25,908 nucleotides of DNA from an uncultured Rickettsiales bacterium. GTDB taxonomy: Bacteria; Pseudomonadota; Alphaproteobacteria; Rs-D84. The notes beneath the pieces were generated by a model. It ran no database searches. It saw nothing but the letters and a program-made list of their open reading frames with translations, and was not told the DNA's origin. This document shows, piece by piece, positions 24,168-25,908 of the stretch. The stretch is taken from assembly GCA_900550495.1 (NCBI GenBank), contig URSJ01000012.1, positions 1 through 25,908 on the forward strand, given 5' to 3'. The position numbers and the translations under genes were made by a program. Position 1 is the stretch's first letter, and every line of letters begins with the position of its first letter.

Positions 24168-24891
24168 ATGTGCCAGACAGAATCACAAAAGATGTACGAC
24201 AGTCTGGCACCGGGATACAGAAATTATTCCCAATCCCGATTGTTATATTTGAATGCTGTGGATTCTGTGGTTAGGCAATATTTGACGCCAGAATCTTCTG
24301 TTATAGATTTTGGCTCGGGGGATGGTGTGCGCGTTCATAATATTGCAAAAAAACATCACTTCTAAATTATGTTTAGTTGAAAATTCTTGTAATATGATTA
24401 CAAAGATAAAAGACCAATATCCACGCGCGTTGATATTAAACCAAGATTTTGCCGACGTAAATTTCCAAACAGGAAAAAAATACGATATTGCAATTTGTTT
24501 ATGGAATGTTTTGGATCATTTGGGCAACGAACAACGGGTTTTGACAGGATTGACAAACATTAGAAAAACTGTCCGCAAAAATGGTATTGTGATTTTAGAT
24601 ATCAATAATCGTCATAATATTTCGCAGTATAAAATCAAAGCTGTTAAAAATATTATAAAAGATGTTTTTACATATAAATTTGCAAATGGTGATATAAAAT
24701 TCAATATTTCGATAAACGGTCAAAACATACCATCATATGTTCATATATTTAATAAGCACGAGATTGAAAAACTGATTGATGCGGCCGGATTTGAAATCAA
24801 ATCTGGGGTTTATATAAATTATGCAAACGGTGATATTGAAAAATCCCCATTATTCGGTCAACTTTGCTATGTCTTGACCGTTAAAAAATAA
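24168..24891 (+). pseudogene. SAM-dependent methyltransferase, frameshifted in a poly-A run
   Basis: The first frame (24168-24365) reads MCQTESQKMYDSLAPGYRNY and includes motif I SSVIDFGSGDGVRVH, then ends HHF-stop. The second frame (to 24891) continues ITSKLCLVENSCNM, DIAICLWNVLDHLGNEQRVL, KNGIVILDINNRHN and HIFNKHEIEKLIDAAGFEIK, the rest of a class I methyltransferase. The two join if one A is removed from the seven-A run at 24347-24353, giving IAKNITSKL. This is a true mutation, a programmed slip or a sequencing error. It begins directly at the ABC-F stop (TAAATG). Its 3' end overlaps the end of the convergent phosphotransferase gene by 42 bases. Confidence 0.8.
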
Positions 24892-25743
24892 GTATTTACC
24901 GTACATCCAAGATAAGATTTTTTCGCCAGACGGCATATCATTTATTGTATCACATAAATATGTGGCCGTATCTGATATACAACCAAATTCTATCCAGTAC
25001 TTTAATGCATTAAAATCAATATTTGGTTTGGATGCAATATACCCTTGAAAGAAAGATTTGAATATTTTTTGATTAAAATTTCCACCATCAGGGAAAGACC
25101 ATTCTACCAATGCGTGTCCCAAATCTTTCAAGGGATTGCCAACACAAGACCAATCAAAATCCAAAATAGCGGATATATCTTCGTCTTGGAACAATACGTT
25201 TTGGACACGAAAGTCATTATGTATTATGCATATACCAGATGTTTTCAAGAATCCCGATTGTAATAGACGTTCAACAATTGAAATAAAATCTGTACCATTC
25301 GTATATTTGTTCTGAAGTTTATCTTTTAGATTAATTGCACGCAACAATTCTAATTCTAATTTTCTAGTCGGTAATGGGGGCCCGGCAAAACCCTTTGATG
25401 CATCATGAAATCTTGCCAACATCATACCAGCATTAAAAGCCATTTTTTCTGATATTTGTTCAACAGAACAAGACGTTCCATCACAAAATTCCAATAACGA
25501 TTCCGCCCCAGGATATAAAACACGTCTGACCGGAATGTTTTTTTGCAAAAGGTAATCTGAAAAATTCTGTTCAAACAATATATCTTCATTTGATTTATTG
25601 CGTAAAGATTTTCTGTATATGTATTTTGTATTGTCATCGGTTATCAAAACAAATATGTCATTATCAAAACCATCATAGATTTTTTTATACGACATAAAAT
25701 TCTTACTAAATTTTTTTGATAATAATTCAAGATTCAATGACAT
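24850..25743 (-). CDS. APH-family phosphotransferase (aminoglycoside/choline/homoserine kinase-like)
   Basis: 297 residues. The kinase-fold motifs of the APH family are clear: the catalytic loop IIHNDFRVQNVLF (HxDxxxxN) and the metal-binding AILDFDWSCVGNPLKDLGHA. Lys in KYIYRKS is a candidate ATP-binding residue. The substrate cannot be read from sequence; relatives phosphorylate aminoglycosides, choline, homoserine or sugars. Its start lies within the last codons of an upstream probable glycosyltransferase gene (17-base overlap), so a role in glycan or lipid-head-group decoration is as likely as drug resistance. DNA here is strongly A+T-rich. Confidence 0.85.
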   Translation of the reverse strand: MSLNLELLSKKFSKNFMSYKKIYDGFDNDIFVLITDDNTKYIYRKSLRNKSNEDILFEQNFSDYLLQKNIPVRRVLYPGAESLLEFCDGTSCSVEQISEKMAFNAGMMLARFHDASKGFAGPPLPTRKLELELLRAINLKDKLQNKYTNGTDFISIVERLLQSGFLKTSGICIIHNDFRVQNVLFQDEDISAILDFDWSCVGNPLKDLGHALVEWSFPDGGNFNQKIFKSFFQGYIASKPNIDFNALKYWIEFGCISDTATYLCDTINDMPSGEKILSWMYGKYLFFNGQDIAKLTE

Positions 25744-25908
25744 TTTTAAACTCTTTGGTTAAATCTGACCATGGTATAAATCTATCTTTTAAAACCAATT
25801 TTTGATATATTTTTATATACTTATCTGCTTGGGATTCTATAGAAAAACCTTGCGCAAACGCCAAACCATTTTCAATAAGGATATCATTTATTCCATCATT
25901 ATGCAAAA
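25727..25908 (-). CDS. C-terminal end of a probable glycosyltransferase (5' end outside window)
   Basis: An open frame enters from the right edge on the - strand and ends at TGA (25727-25729). The visible tail reads LHNDGINDILIENGLAFAQG then FSIESQADKYIKIYQKLVL and DRFIPWSDLTKEFKNVIES. The DGIND.LIENG....G pattern followed by a helix with YIKIYQKL resembles the end of GT4-type glycosyltransferases. It overlaps the phosphotransferase start by 17 bases, so the genes are co-transcribed. Identification is tentative because only 60 residues are seen. Confidence 0.5.
   Translation of the reverse strand, partial: LHNDGINDILIENGLAFAQGFSIESQADKYIKIYQKLVLKDRFIPWSDLTKEFKNVIES

Noticed and set aside
1..25908. 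CRISPR array
   Set aside because: No regularly spaced direct repeats were seen on either strand.

Overview
The window looks like a chromosomal segment of an alphaproteobacterium, possibly one of the small-genome host- or gut-associated lineages. The evidence is the enolase and omega-subunit sequences, a dacC-holB-tatD cluster of alphaproteobacterial type, and outer-membrane proteins (a lipoprotein and a type V autotransporter) that imply a Gram-negative envelope. TAA stops dominate, but TGA ends several tightly packed genes, so the standard code applies. The assignment rests on protein resemblance only.

Left part (1-13.5 kb): core genome. After the tail of a glycine-rich protein come smpB (-), a surface-lipoprotein gene (+), a small superinfection-immunity-like membrane protein (-), eno (-), a 1633-residue autotransporter (+), a same-strand run mtaB > dacC > holB > tatD (-), then rpoZ (+) and a tRNA-Ser(GGA). 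Strong hairpin terminators separate the units, several placed to serve convergent genes on both strands.

Right part (13.5-25.9 kb): accessory DNA starting just after the tRNA-Ser. It is visibly more A+T-rich, patchy in composition and full of broken joints. It holds an HNH nuclease with a zinc-ribbon partner, two related C-terminal remnants of a large serine recombinase (14.8-15.5 and 23.2-23.6 kb), a ParB-adenine methylase pseudogene, an S66 (MccF-like) peptidase followed by a truncated aminotransferase, a truncated HNH-like zinc protein, a tightly coupled three-gene operon (Ser/Thr kinase, unknown protein, DUF488 protein), a modular L,D-transpeptidase-like protein followed by two small membrane proteins, an ABC-F remnant, a frameshifted methyltransferase, an APH-type phosphotransferase and the end of a probable glycosyltransferase.

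The most promising systems are: (1) the module at 21.45-23.28 kb, where a good promoter fires into two tandem terminators ahead of a protein joining a phage-head-type HPNCxC motif, a peptidoglycan-binding-like region and a Tlde1-like catalytic domain, followed by two membrane proteins that could be immunity factors; and (2) the kinase-unknown-DUF488 operon at 19.3-21.1 kb. A 14-bp near-repeat of the tRNA-Ser 3' end at 21284 could mark one edge of an inserted island, but the match is short.
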